The translations under genes were made by a program, and so were the position numbers. Shown here one piece after another: positions 24,846 to 36,879 of a stretch of DNA of 64,000 nucleotides. This stretch comes from Chrysomallon squamiferum (taxonomy: Eukaryota > Mollusca > Gastropoda > Neomphalida > Peltospiridae). Positions within the stretch are counted from its first letter, which is position 1. Each line of letters opens with the position of its first letter. The notes below the pieces were generated by a model, which was not told the DNA's origin, did no database searches, and saw only the letters and a program-made list of their open reading frames with translations. Where the stretch lies: NCBI GenBank assembly GCA_012295275.1, contig CM022670.1:36450085-36514084 (forward strand), read 5' to 3'.

Positions 24846-26789
24846 TTTAAATTTTTTATTTATTTATTTTAACTGACTAGATGTAAAATATCTAACTAGA
24901 TGTTGAGACATTTTCTAAAAAAAAAAAAAATATATATATATTGTGCTCAAGTTTATTATTTTTTGATACGTATATTTACATAAACACACAGGTGCATGTA
25001 TTTATTATTTTTCTAAAAAGCCATTATTTAAGTATCCTCTAATAATTTCTGACATGTTTCTGTGAAGTATATTAATATTTAACTTTAAGGATTAATGGTA
25101 AATATCAAATGTTAACAACCAGTTGTAAGTTACCAGTTAATGACAGAACACCAAAACACTGTTTACTGTTTTATTATATATTTGACTAATTAAGAAGTTG
25201 TTTTTATTTATTTAATTATTTTCCAGGATGTATTTTGTATCTATAGAGTTTTTATTTGAAACAATGCTCCTTTATGGAGTGAAAGGAGCTAGATATATAA
25301 AAATTTGAAACATTAATTATGGGTGAATTAAATTTTGTCATAAAGATTTAAAAAGAATGACACAAATGACATTGCTTCAGTCTGATTATAGGACTGTCAA
25401 TACAACAGACAAAAATAAATATTTTTTATGGCTAAGTTTTTATTGTTAGCAGTGTAAAATGTGCGTAACCCAATAGTACGCAGGTGTCTGAGCCACTGAA
25501 TTCTCACTGGGTACAGCTTTGTCTTCAAACACATTCAATCTGTAACAAATACTTTCCCAAGCGAATTACTGTATATCGTGTTCACTGACTGCGAGAGCGG
25601 AGGTATACGAGGTCAGAAAGATGCTTAACAAAAGGTGCACTGGTTGTTTAGTAAACACCAACGTTCAAACACGCAAGGGTCTTTGGTAACTTACTTCATT
25701 GTGATTATACATTATCCGTGAATAATATGTAAGATCAAAACAAAACACAAAACCATTGATCATTACCTAGCACGAACAGATGTTACCAGACTGGCGTCTG
25801 CTAACAGTTTGTTGTATCACACGAGTCAGTTTTTGTGTAGTCTCTCGCTAAAGCAGTACTCCACTGTAAGGAAAAAGAAAACGGAATACTAATTTTAAGG
25901 TATAATCAATTTTATTTTCAATCTGCAGCTATAATGTAGTAGTTGCTGTAAAATACGAAAAGAATTAATAAGAGTGAATTCTCATTCCTAAATACGTAAC
26001 ACTTTTATACAAATTGTCGATTTAGTTTTATTGTTCATTTTATGCCGCCAAATTATGCAGTTTGTTTCAACAACCTACGTGTAGACTACTACATAGCTCG
26101 AATTTCAACATGATTCCGGAATGTTATTAGTATTATTATCATCATTAACATCACTTTTTTTAAGGAAAACGAATGAAAGATAAATTTAGAGTATTGTTGT
26201 ATTAATAATAATACCGCAAGAAGAATACTCAAGGAAAGGCTGCAATGGATCTGCTGATTAAAATTTTCATTACAAGACAATCCATTAGATGCAATTTAAA
26301 AAAAACAAAAATACTTTCCACTGGTTTATATTACATTTTAATTCGGCTATGTTATTAGGATGGAAGATATCACGATAATGATAATAAGAATAATAATAAG
26401 AACAATCACATCATAGTCGTTATAAAAATTGTATTTAACGAAAACAGTTAAGATTATTTTTATTTACATATAATTCTAAGTGCATTCAACAAAATACTTC
26501 TGAAAATACTTGTTACTTTTAAATTAACAATACAAATAAAGTAATAAAATTGAATGTGTGTAGAATAATTGTAAATTGTCATAAATAATTATCAAAACTA
26601 GCCAAAAATAGAAATTCACCATCGCCTCATTAAAAACCAAAGGTACTAAAATAACTCATGTGCAGTAACTCATGTTTCTCTGAATCGGGTTTCCTCTATC
26701 TGTTATTGTCTACAGACGAAATTACAACATATTTATAGAAGTCATATCTAATAATTATTAATAGAGAAATACAGTATCATTAAATATTG

Positions 26790-26822
<33 letters not shown>

Positions 26823-28121
26823 CTTAATTAAAAATAATGGTAGTCTTAGTAACAATAGTAGTTATTCATAAAATCACAACAATAAATTAAATTAATAACA
26901 AGAAAAAAGTTGATTATAAAACTGACAGACACGTAAATAAATAGAATATTTCTTGTTGTTTCATATATCAATTTCTTAATTGTAACTGATTTATTTTGTT
27001 ATCATGTGGAAAGCCCAATAACACAAGGAAATATTTCTAAGAAGCTAACTTGTGTCGAATTATTATCAAAATATTTAGAGATCAAATAATTAGCAAAATC
27101 TCAACAATCGTTTTTAAATGCCATACAAAATCATATTTATTTGAACCTATATTTTAAATTCAGTTTTTGATCTCCGTAAATACATTAAGATATAATACAT
27201 CAGGTTTCTATGTACAATATTATTTGACCTGATTTAATTATTACAATATATTTTACTTTCATAACGAAACAAAAATCCTTTGCATTTTAAAACAATTGTA
27301 CCTTAGTTTTATAGCTATAACGCATAAGTGAGATTTTTCTTTGGGCTATTTTTAAAAAAATATATATATATTTTTGCATGTGAAGTTATTCTTTGTAGTT
27401 GAATGTGTCTCATATTTTTAAGTGGAAAATGTATTTTGGAAACTGTTTTTGGTCAAACCATTTACTGTTGAAAAATATATTATTCAGAATACTTAAACTG
27501 TGTACTCATTATATGCTTTTTCAGTTCAGTTTAGAAGTTATTTATACGGCAAGTTAAATAATAAATTATATATGTATTAAAATCCAAGATGGCAGCATTG
27601 AGAGTGGAAATAATGTAGTTGTTTTTTTCCCATTTTTTTCTTTCTTTCTTTCTTTCTTTCTTTAGTTAGTTAATTATTATTTTTTTACTAATTTTACTAG
27701 CTACCAAGACGTATAGTACGTTCATTTTAATAGTTGTGACAGTAAAATTATTTGTTTGTTTGTTTGTTTAGTTAGTTATTTAGTTACTTAGTTATTTTTA
27801 CTGTTACCAACCTTAATAGCTGCAACATCAAATCTACTACAGGAATAATAATAGAAATTTATTTATTCACAGTATTATCCATTTTTATATTAAAATAAAC
27901 AAAACATTTCCCAGCACTGCTGGTGATGACATGTCAGATTATAACAAATATATGGTTTAATAGATACTGGTACTGCGACATGTTATAAGTGAGTTGCAAT
28001 TTGCAGAAAAGATAAAGTTGAGATTTCTCCTAGATGACTACTGTTTTATTTATGTTAAGTATCGGTTACTGGGTTATTTTTATTTGTACAGGCGATTTAG
28101 TTTTTGTTAAGTTTCATTTAA

Positions 28122-28123
<2 letters not shown>

Positions 28124-28186
<63 letters not shown>

Positions 28187-28187
28187 C
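28124..28187. repeat. (TTA)n microsatellite upstream of DD-CARD copy B
   Basis: About 21 TTA units. The counterparts upstream of copies A (18863-18904) and D (63729-63773) are inverted and shorter. Confidence 0.9.
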
Positions 28188-28987
28188 TTCATTATAAATC
28201 ATCTTCATCATCATTATTAATATGAATAATATTTGACTTCTTACTTTTATAGTAGGAACAGCTTCATAAACTTCCGGAAATAAACAAGTTTTCAGTTTCT
28301 TTGACTGATAAATACCATTTCTACTAAATACAATGGCTTCACCATCTTCATCCGAAGAAATGGACGAAACGGCGAAACAAAATCTCTTAAAAGTTATGAG
28401 AGAAATCTCGCCGGAATTTATCAGATCTGTCCAGCCGACGTTTGAAGAAATGCTAAAACAGTCATAAACTTCGCATTCTTCCCATGAAATGCAACGAGAT
28501 GTCCATGAGAACAGTAATATTCAACTGGAAGAACAAAAAAAGGAAATATCATATCTTTCTGCCAGATTGAAAAAAGCTGAAGACGAACTCAGAAAGAAGG
28601 ATGAGTTTTTGTACACCACCGTGAAAGATATGTCCCAGGTCATGAACAAGTCTTTAGATATAACAGAGAGACTGGGCACAAAATTTCAAATATACATGGT
28701 GAAGGATGATAGATTGAAAGAAATACAGATGTTGAGGCAACAATGCAAAGCGCTGGAAAAGTCCTTAGCGGCAGAAGTGAAATCTCACAATCGCCTGTTG
28801 ATGAAAGTAAGTAAAAATTTAGTAGTAACTTTGAATTTGTTTTCGTTGTGGTGCCTGTGCACCCATTTACACGTATCTTGTGCAAATCGGTCAACCCTAT
28901 GTATGATAATGTTACGAATTCAGCAAAATAATGGCATCCATATATTTTTTCAGTTGTATTGTTATACTTCATTAAAATTGGACAGTA

Positions 28988-29027
<40 letters not shown>

Positions 29028-29029
<2 letters not shown>

Positions 29030-31149
29030 GGTTGACATTCAAAAATCCGGTTCTTTCAGATTTCTGGCATGGATTTCGGAGCCCATTTTAAAATTTACCT
29101 TGTTGGCGCGCAACTGTTTTCTGGAGGCGCTGTTTGAGTTTTTATGGTTCTGTACTCCAGAATCAGCTGTTGGGTCTTGCTTGCACCTGCTAACAGTTAT
29201 TCCTGCTCATTCCTTCTCATTTTATCATTTGTTTGCTGCTGTACAACACCATTATGCATTCAGCAAAAAAAAAAAAAAAAAGAGGTGCCGTAAAACGTAA
29301 ACATCGTGTGTTGTCGATCACAGAGAAACTGGAAATGCTAAAAAAATCTTAATATCGACGTGTCTGTGCAAACCATTTGTGAAACATACGACACTGCCTC
29401 CTTCAACAGTGTATGATGTTAAAAAACAGAAAGAAAAACTGTTAGTGGATCAAAAAAGCAAATGTTTATAAGGAAGTCAATGACGGAGGGAAAAGTTAGG
29501 AACTGGATCCAGTTCTCATAATCTGGTTTAATCTTCGTGTAAGTGAAGGTGTGAAAATTTCTGGTGAATTATTAAAGGAACAAGGCAAAGTGTTTCACGA
29601 AGAGCTGGGATTGCAACAAGTATGAATATTCAGAAGGTTGGCTGCATCGTTTCAAGTCGCGACATTGCTTACAGCTTCGTGCGGTGTGTGGTAAAAAAAA
29701 CGTTCAGCTGAAAAAGATGCGGCTAGTGCATTTGTGGATGAATTTGCAAAGTTAGTTAGTGATGAACATTTACGTCCTAAACAAGAGTGCAATGCTGACG
29801 AGACTGCCTTGTTTTGGAGATGTGCGCCAAAAAGAACTGTGACAACTAAGAATGCAGAATCGCCATCGAAGGATCGCGTCACTGTAATGTTCTGCTCTAT
29901 TGCTGCGGGTATCCACAGATGTAAGTTGCTTGTTATCAGGAAAAGTTTACATCCATGGGCCTTCGAGGGAATGACACAGTTTCCTGTCTATTACCGTGCC
30001 ATCAAGAAGGGGTGGGTTACCACTGATATTACATTGGATTGGTTTCAAAACTGTTTTGTTCCTGGGGCTAGGACACACTGTAACACAGTTGGAGTATACC
30101 CTAAATGCAAGATATTTAGATGATTGTTCGGCACTTCCAAAAGATAATGTTTTTGTTGTCCACCTCCCATCCGACTGCACATCACTAATTCAACCACAGG
30201 AAAATGGTATTATACGTTCAATGAAGTGTAAGTATCGAGCCCTGTTAATGAGGCGCCTAGCGAGTTCACTTAATTCAGGCACCCCAGTTCAGAATTCATA
30301 AACGAATTCAACATTACGGATGCAGTGTACTGCGTTGCCAATTCATGGAAGTCTGTGAAAACATCAACACTGAAAAATGGATGGCATAAATTGTGGCCAA
30401 GTTTAATGTTTACTTCTCATTCTAAAGAAGACACAGAAAATAATTTTGGAGGGTTTAGGGTTTCCAAAGAAAAGCAGCTTTAACAGGAACTTATTGCTTA
30501 TATTAAAGATGTAACTAATCCTGATGCCAAGAATTTCATCAAGGATAAATGAAGATCTTTTAAAGATTGGATGGATGTTGATGACAATGTGCCTACAGTT
30601 CATCATTACACTGATTCTGAAATTGTAGATACGGTTAAAACTCTGAAAATAGCTAGAAGCAGGAAGAAGCAGGGGCAGTGTCCACACTTGATAAACCACT
30701 GCCATCAACTTCAAGTCAACCAGATGTGCAACCACCATCAACATATTCCTATTGCTGAGAATATTGTCAATGTCAGTGATGAAGATGCTGATCCTGCTAT
30801 TTAGCCCATCTGCTATTTAGTTTCTTTTCGAGGGTACAGTAATGAATAAAATTCAGAGAAACTATTTTATTTAGTTGAATTAAAATTCTGAGATTTTTCT
30901 AAATTCAGATTCTGAGGATCTATTTTATTTAGTTGAATTAAAATTCTGTAGAACTATTTTACTTAGTTGGTGAACATTAAAATTTCATTTGCTTTTCATT
31001 TAGTGTTCAATTTTCTTTCTTTAAAGGACTGTACAGGTACTAATTTTCTGTTAAATATACACAGCATATATAACCATAAAAAATCCGGCATTTTTGAAAA
31101 TCCGTCACTTTTCACGTCCGGAGGTTGCCGGATTTTTTAATGTGAACTT

Positions 31150-31150
<1 letters not shown>
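29028..31150 (+). mobile_element. Tigger-like element 1, full length but dead, copy B
   Basis: 2123 bases with imperfect terminal inverted repeats (CTGGTTGACATTCAAAAATC at the left; inverted CAAGTTCACATTAAAAAATC at the right), flanked by TA inside a TAA microsatellite, as expected for Tc1/mariner-superfamily insertion. The transposase runs from about 29253 (MHSAKK...) to about 30800. The core NADETALFWRCAP and VTVMFCSIAAG is readable, but frameshifts and stops interrupt it and the DN motif region is shifted. Family role: cut-and-paste DDE transposition. Confidence 0.88.
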
Positions 31151-31151
<1 letters not shown>

Positions 31152-31223
<72 letters not shown>

Positions 31224-31285
31224 CAATGATACATAAATAAATAATAATAATAATAATAATCAATGATAAATAAATAAATAAATAA
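31152..31285. repeat. (TAA)n / (TAAA)n microsatellite
   Basis: A long TAA run with ATCAATGATA interruptions between the two Tigger-like elements. Confidence 0.9.
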
Positions 31286-31288
31286 TAA

Positions 31289-31546
31289 AAGAGCGGTCCA
31301 TTTTTGCTTGGAGTTGCGAGTCAATATCCGAGTTACGAGCTAGCTTCAGATACGCCGCCGTTATCCGAAAAACATGAGAGAGGTGTGCATATAGTCGACT
31401 TGGCTAGGCAGTACGAGCGTAGTACTTTAACGATATGTACCATTCTGAAGCAGAAGGAGCCAATAAAGGCTATAACTCCAGCCAAAGGGGTTAAAACAAT
31501 TTCTAGGATGCGGACCTCTTTCGATGAAATAATGGAGAAACCCTAA
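31289..31546 (+). mobile_element. Tigger-like element 2 remnant, copy B
   Basis: Carries the GAGCGGTCC end and the helix-turn-helix coding piece GVHIVDLARQYERSTLTICT then IKAITPAKGVKTISR. It is cut off where element 2 in copies A and D continues to its other end, and has lost the MDPKKVSAK start. Confidence 0.7.
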
Positions 31547-32789
31547 CCCTATACACTTTACAAGAAATAAAAAGATTACTTTAGATCTAATGGAAATAGT
31601 CTGCTAAAAATGAAGTCAGTTGACATGTTGACGTTAAACGAAGAATTTACTGTATGATGTTACTGCAGCAGTAAATAAAGAGAAAAATCTGGAATCAAAG
31701 ATCAGTAATAAAGCATTTATTTTCTAACGAAGAAAGCTATTAAAAGTTTCCGTCTACGTGTATATTATGGAAAATATTAATTTCATTTGTTCATATTTAA
31801 TTTCAGCTAAAGAAAATTAATACATCTGTTTTGAAAAGTCAAGAAGAATATAAAGAAGCAATACGTAGTTTACAGGAATCAACAGAAAATACCAACAGCA
31901 AGTTAACAGATCTGCTGACTTTGGCAGAGGAAAGCCAACGATCAAATGTGAATGGCAGCCATATGCCTGCACACATTTTAGGACTTGCATTTCGAATTGA
32001 AAAAGAGTTTGGTATGTTTAGAATCAGCTTCGAGACTAAAAAATTTAAACTTAAGAAAACAACAATAAAAGTGTGTGTGTGTGTGTGTGTGTGTCACAAC
32101 CAAATAATTAATAATAATCAGCAATAATCGAATCAGAAGCCATGTAGTAATGATGATAACACTATATATTATTATTACCTTTTCATTTTGATATTTTATT
32201 ACAGCGTTTCTCAGTATTTGATTTAATTTATATTTATTTATTTATTTATTCATTTGGTTGTCGACATTGTTGCTGAATGTTGTTTTTTTTCTCAGGGGAT
32301 TGTCGTTTTTGATTATTTATAATTGTTTGTTTGTTTTAATGAATTATTCACCTGCTTCTGCAGACGACAAAGATAAAGTCAAGCAGTAAATGTCTTGGCT
32401 TAAACAGCAGTTCAGTGGAGAAAACAGTTAATGAAGCAAGTTGAAAAGGTTTCTGGGACGTGCTGTACGAATGGAACAAAACGTCACAGTCTGTCGCTGT
32501 TCTGATTTCCGCTTGTCAAAACTTATCTATCGTCTCATTGTCCGGTAAGATTGCCTTATTATCAGTGAAATATATTTGTTGCTCGTTTCTGTCTAATTAC
32601 TATTTTTCATGTGTTATTTAACATAAATCTGACTATTAGAAAACATTTTTTCTTGTTGTTGTTTTTTCCATTGAGACTATTTCAGTTTTTTTTCAAAGAA
32701 ATTGTAAAACAGAATATAGCAAGAATCGTAGAATGTTCACAAATTCTTACCGTTTTCTTTTTTAAAACAGATTATTATTTTCTAAACTA

Positions 32790-32823
<34 letters not shown>

Positions 32824-33667
32824 TCAAGGATGGTTTAATGCCTCCTGATCACAGCAAAGCTATAGAAAAGGCATATAGCAGACTTACAGAAAAAGTAATT
32901 GTAGACCCTTTAGTAATATACCTGCGTGACAACGCTGTGTTGATACCTACTGATGTTGAATACATTCTCAGTCCAAAGACAAGAATAGCAAAGTTTCAAC
33001 GTCTCGTCGACATCCTTCCTTTGTTTGGAGAGAAAGCTTTCGACTGCTTTGTGGAAGCATTGACGAAATCAGATCAAAATCATCTTGCTGACATACTGAA
33101 AGGTAACATTATACATATTCTCTTATTATTATAACTTTTTTCTTAATATTCTGACAGAGAATCATGATCTGGTCCACGATTACTATAAAACGGAATTATA
33201 CATAACTTTTAAAATGACACAAGCTTCGTTAGGACAAAATAACAATAATAAATTATAGACAGGAATAAAATGTAAGAGGAAACTGTCATATACGATTTAT
33301 TTAATTAATCATATTATAATTTTTTAATATATTTAGTTATATCTTATATTTATTCCGGTTTTTTTTCTTCTTCTTCTTCTTTCACTTATTAAATTCAATT
33401 TGCGTTTTCCTTTTAGTGTATGTGAGTGCACTTTTTTCCTTTTTTTTTTTTTTTTTTTAATTTTCTTCAGATGAATTAAAGAAACTGACTCCTGTTTCGG
33501 ACATACTAAACAGGGAAGAATTGGAACAACCACTGCAAAGTGAAATAACAACTGATGATGAATTCCACAGTTTGAATGAAAGCGATGAGGCCGATTTTGA
33601 CCTAAGTTCCTTTATTCTTATATTATTACTGCAATTGTCACTATTTATCCTTTACAAAATTTGGTAA

Positions 33668-36327
33668 AATAATACTGAATTTTTTAAAGGTTAATGGGCA
33701 ATGTTTAGTGATTAACTATTATCTGTTGCAGTTTCCAGTTTATTAAACATTACCAAAACATTTTTTACCGTTTTATCGAGTTTTACTAATACAGAATTTT
33801 TTTAATTTTGTTTTATTATTATTTACCAGGATGTATCTTGTACATAAAGATTTTGTGTTTAATGAGGTGAATGAAACTAGATATAGAGTGGTAATAAAAT
33901 TATTAAACATTAGTCATAGGTTGAATTTAAACTGAAAATTTGATTTATGAACTCTTTATAAGATTAATTTTAGTTAATCAGAATGCAATGTATTTTTCTG
34001 AGATGAGAAAAAAACCCAATAACATGCAATGCCATATAAAAAATGTTTATTTCTGAAAACAAAGTATTATGTAAAAGATACATTTAAAAATGTTAATACA
34101 ACAATATATCAATATCTGAATATTATAAAAGATACAAAGACAAATGAAATCTACAAATAGTAAATAATCATGCCATAAATTGATAAAGATATTTTCAAAC
34201 ATTTAAATATCAGTTTTTTAAAATCATCTCTTACTTGGAAACTTTATCTTCTAATGTTGAAACATTTTATCCAGTAAGTATAACAAATATATATATATAC
34301 CTAAATTTATAACAACTTGCAATTTAACAAAACCTTTGGAATATATTGAGAGAATGAATTATTAATATTCCCTAATATTTTAATTTAAAAACATGATTAG
34401 AAATATCTTTTCAGTGTATATACCATAGAATTAAATAAAATATATTTAAAAAATAAATGGCATTCAAACTCTGTAATAAAAGTAACTGTTGAATAATGAT
34501 GTCAAGCAAATAAATAAATAAATAAAAAAAAGAGTATTAGTTTAAGGCTTTTGCAATATTCCGTAGAAAGTGTTATATTATTCTGAAAATGTAATATTTT
34601 GTTTCAAACATCATATATTTTATCATTTAATATGAGTTTTAATTTTTTTTAACATGATGAAATACAAGAATACAAATGTATATATAAAAACGTTTTAATT
34701 AAATAAATAAATAAAAAGGATAAAAAATGTTTCTTTTATTTTAAAAGAATTCTTGGCCAAACGTTAGAGCAACTATGGAAAAATAATACTATCAATTGAT
34801 TTTAATAACTGATCAAATATTCTGAAGCAGTACATTATGATATGTGAAAAATGTATGTTCAATAAAATCACATCCACCAAAACAAACATAATAAAGCAAG
34901 TAAGTATCAAAGTTGTATAAGTATTAAAATGTTTAACAATCATTTTCATCATTATACATTATTGGTGTAATGTTCTGTCACAACCATTTATGTTTTGTAA
35001 ATGTATGTATATGTATTCACAAATAGCAATAGCATAAAAAAATTATTAATTAAAAAACTAAAATAACAAAATAATAAAAATATGAGCAAAAAGTGCAATG
35101 TCTGGAATGCATTTGATAAAATAGTTAGAAATAATAAACTGTTAATTTGTTTTTTAAATTTATATAATTTTTGTTTTTCCCCTCAAGTATAACACTGGAA
35201 TCATCTATTAAAAATAAATGAGGCAAATTAAAAAATAATAACAACAAGTGACCTGATAATTCAGTTATATTATTAACTAGACACATTGTTTCTATCACTT
35301 TTTTCTTTTATGTACATAAAATAATATTTTTGAAAGAAATACATTTAATATATGAATATATTGGTACTAAACCATTATAATACTTATTGATATGTAACAT
35401 ACATAACAAAATAGTGAATTCTGACATGATAATAAAAACTTTATGTTTTAGGACTTTCAACATCAAAAGCACCAATGACGGACAAAATTTTAGAAAGAAC
35501 AAATTAAAAATATAGCCAATTTCATTTACTAAGGAAAAAAAAATAAACTTAGTGAGACTTGTGATTTGTTTTGTGAATTAAATGAATACTAAAATGAATG
35601 GATGTTTACAATAATACATTAGGAATGAATCTTTATTTTAGTGTAGTTGTCACTGTTAATTGCATTATCTAAAATGAATTTTTGAGTACTAAAATGAATG
35701 AAGAATGAAGGTTTAGAGATATCTAATCACCAAAATACATATGCATTAGGAGTCACTTTTCCGGTGGGTCTATTGGCTAGGACCATTCAAACATTTTCCT
35801 AGTCACTATCCTACTATTTTTGTAAAAGAACTTGTAAAAAAAAATAAACCAGCTCAACTATATGCCACTGTCAAATTACAAAATGACACTAAATAAGCAC
35901 TGCTGAAAATTTTATAAATCAAAAGAAATGTATAAATATGTCAATCAAAGACACATTTTTATTCATGTGTCTCCATTTAACACCTGCTTTTAATAATAAT
36001 GATACTAGTAATCACTAAAAAAATTATAAAAATTTACTTTTCTCAATTCTTCTAAGAAATATAAACTCTACAGGGAGTGATGAATACAGTTTGATTCTCA
36101 TAATTAATTATTAAAACTGACAAAAGGTTTTGTCAGTTACAACTACTGAACCCGTAGATGTGTGAGTAGATGTTCATACTGATCTTGTTACAGGATAATT
36201 TGAGCTAATTGTCTAACTGATGGCTACTTGTTCTGTAAGTAGAAGGGAATTACGAAATTTTTCATCTCAAAAGAAACTGTTTTCAAAACGTCCTCACATC
36301 AATGTTATATTTTTCTTGAACATTCCA
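33668..36327. other. 3' flank of DD-CARD copy B
   Basis: No gene seen. Inverted counterpart of 10.93-13.65 kb (M6 3'UTR plus intergenic). Its part from about 35.35 kb is also paired with 58.75-59.54 kb. Confidence 0.75.
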
Positions 36328-36727
36328 TCAACGGCCTAAATAAGGTGGAGGTCCCTTCTGACTTGTGTCGTGAATGCTGTTCAGTTCTAGTTCTTCCATT
36401 TCAACATAATCTCGGTACTCGGTCAACTCCTTTGAAATCTTAATGCGTGTATAGTTTGCTGCCAGACAATTATGTCATTTATTTTTAAAAAGTTCAATCC
36501 GTATTTCAAAATTCGGTAAATTATATGAATAAAGGACAGATAGAGACAACAATAAAATGTCTTACCAAACTGAGTCAGGTTGAAGCAGTAAGTAAGTGTT
36601 TTGCATTTCTGTTGTAAACCTCATTGTCACAGATGGAGAAAATAGAAGCATACAAATAACTGGGATGACAGAAATACACATTATCACAATCCAGCCAAGA
36701 CTGAGAATGTACGTGATAATAGTTGAA
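36328..36727 (-). pseudogene. M6 fragment: exons 4 and 7 only
   Basis: Exon 4 (36727-36566, 162 bases instead of 163) encodes ITYILSLGWIVIMCISVIPV and then shifts frame. A short bridge leads to exon 7 (36470-36328), encoding CLAANYTRIKISKELTEYR and GPPPYLGR. Exons 5-6 and their introns are deleted. The copy at 58353-58752 shares the same deletion and frameshift. Confidence 0.88.
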
Positions 36728-36879
36728 CTGAAAAAAAAATAAAATATTAGTAGTAGTATTTCATATTTACATATATTTTTATTGGAATTTCGCCCGCCCC
36801 CCGAAACACTCGTTACCAAACTTCCATAAACTGAATATAATAAAATTTAATTTGCATAAACCCCCCCCGAAAACCCCCC

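Larger units (their letters stand above)
28333..33667 (+). pseudogene. Coiled-coil/DD/CARD gene copy B (pseudogene)
   Basis: Exons correspond one to one with copy A: 28333-28806, 31807-32011, 32364-32544, about 32830-33102 and 33471-33667. Breaks: TAA at codon 45 of exon 1 (28465-28467); exon 3 has lost bases so a stop follows KVKQ and another follows GEKTV-like sequence, and it is 181 instead of 186 bases; the exon 4 acceptor is shifted (aagGATGG instead of aagATGG). Exons 4 and 5 still encode a good CARD (LVIYLRDNAVL, LVDILPLFGEKAFDCFVEAL) and a clear tail anchor with basic end (SSFILILLLLQLSLFILYK). A product starting downstream of the first stop is possible but would still meet the exon 3 stops. 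Confidence 0.85.

Noticed and set aside
28034-28225. Poly-tyrosine open frame (also 42774-42983 and 18008-18084)
   Set aside because: Translations of TTA/TAA repeats.
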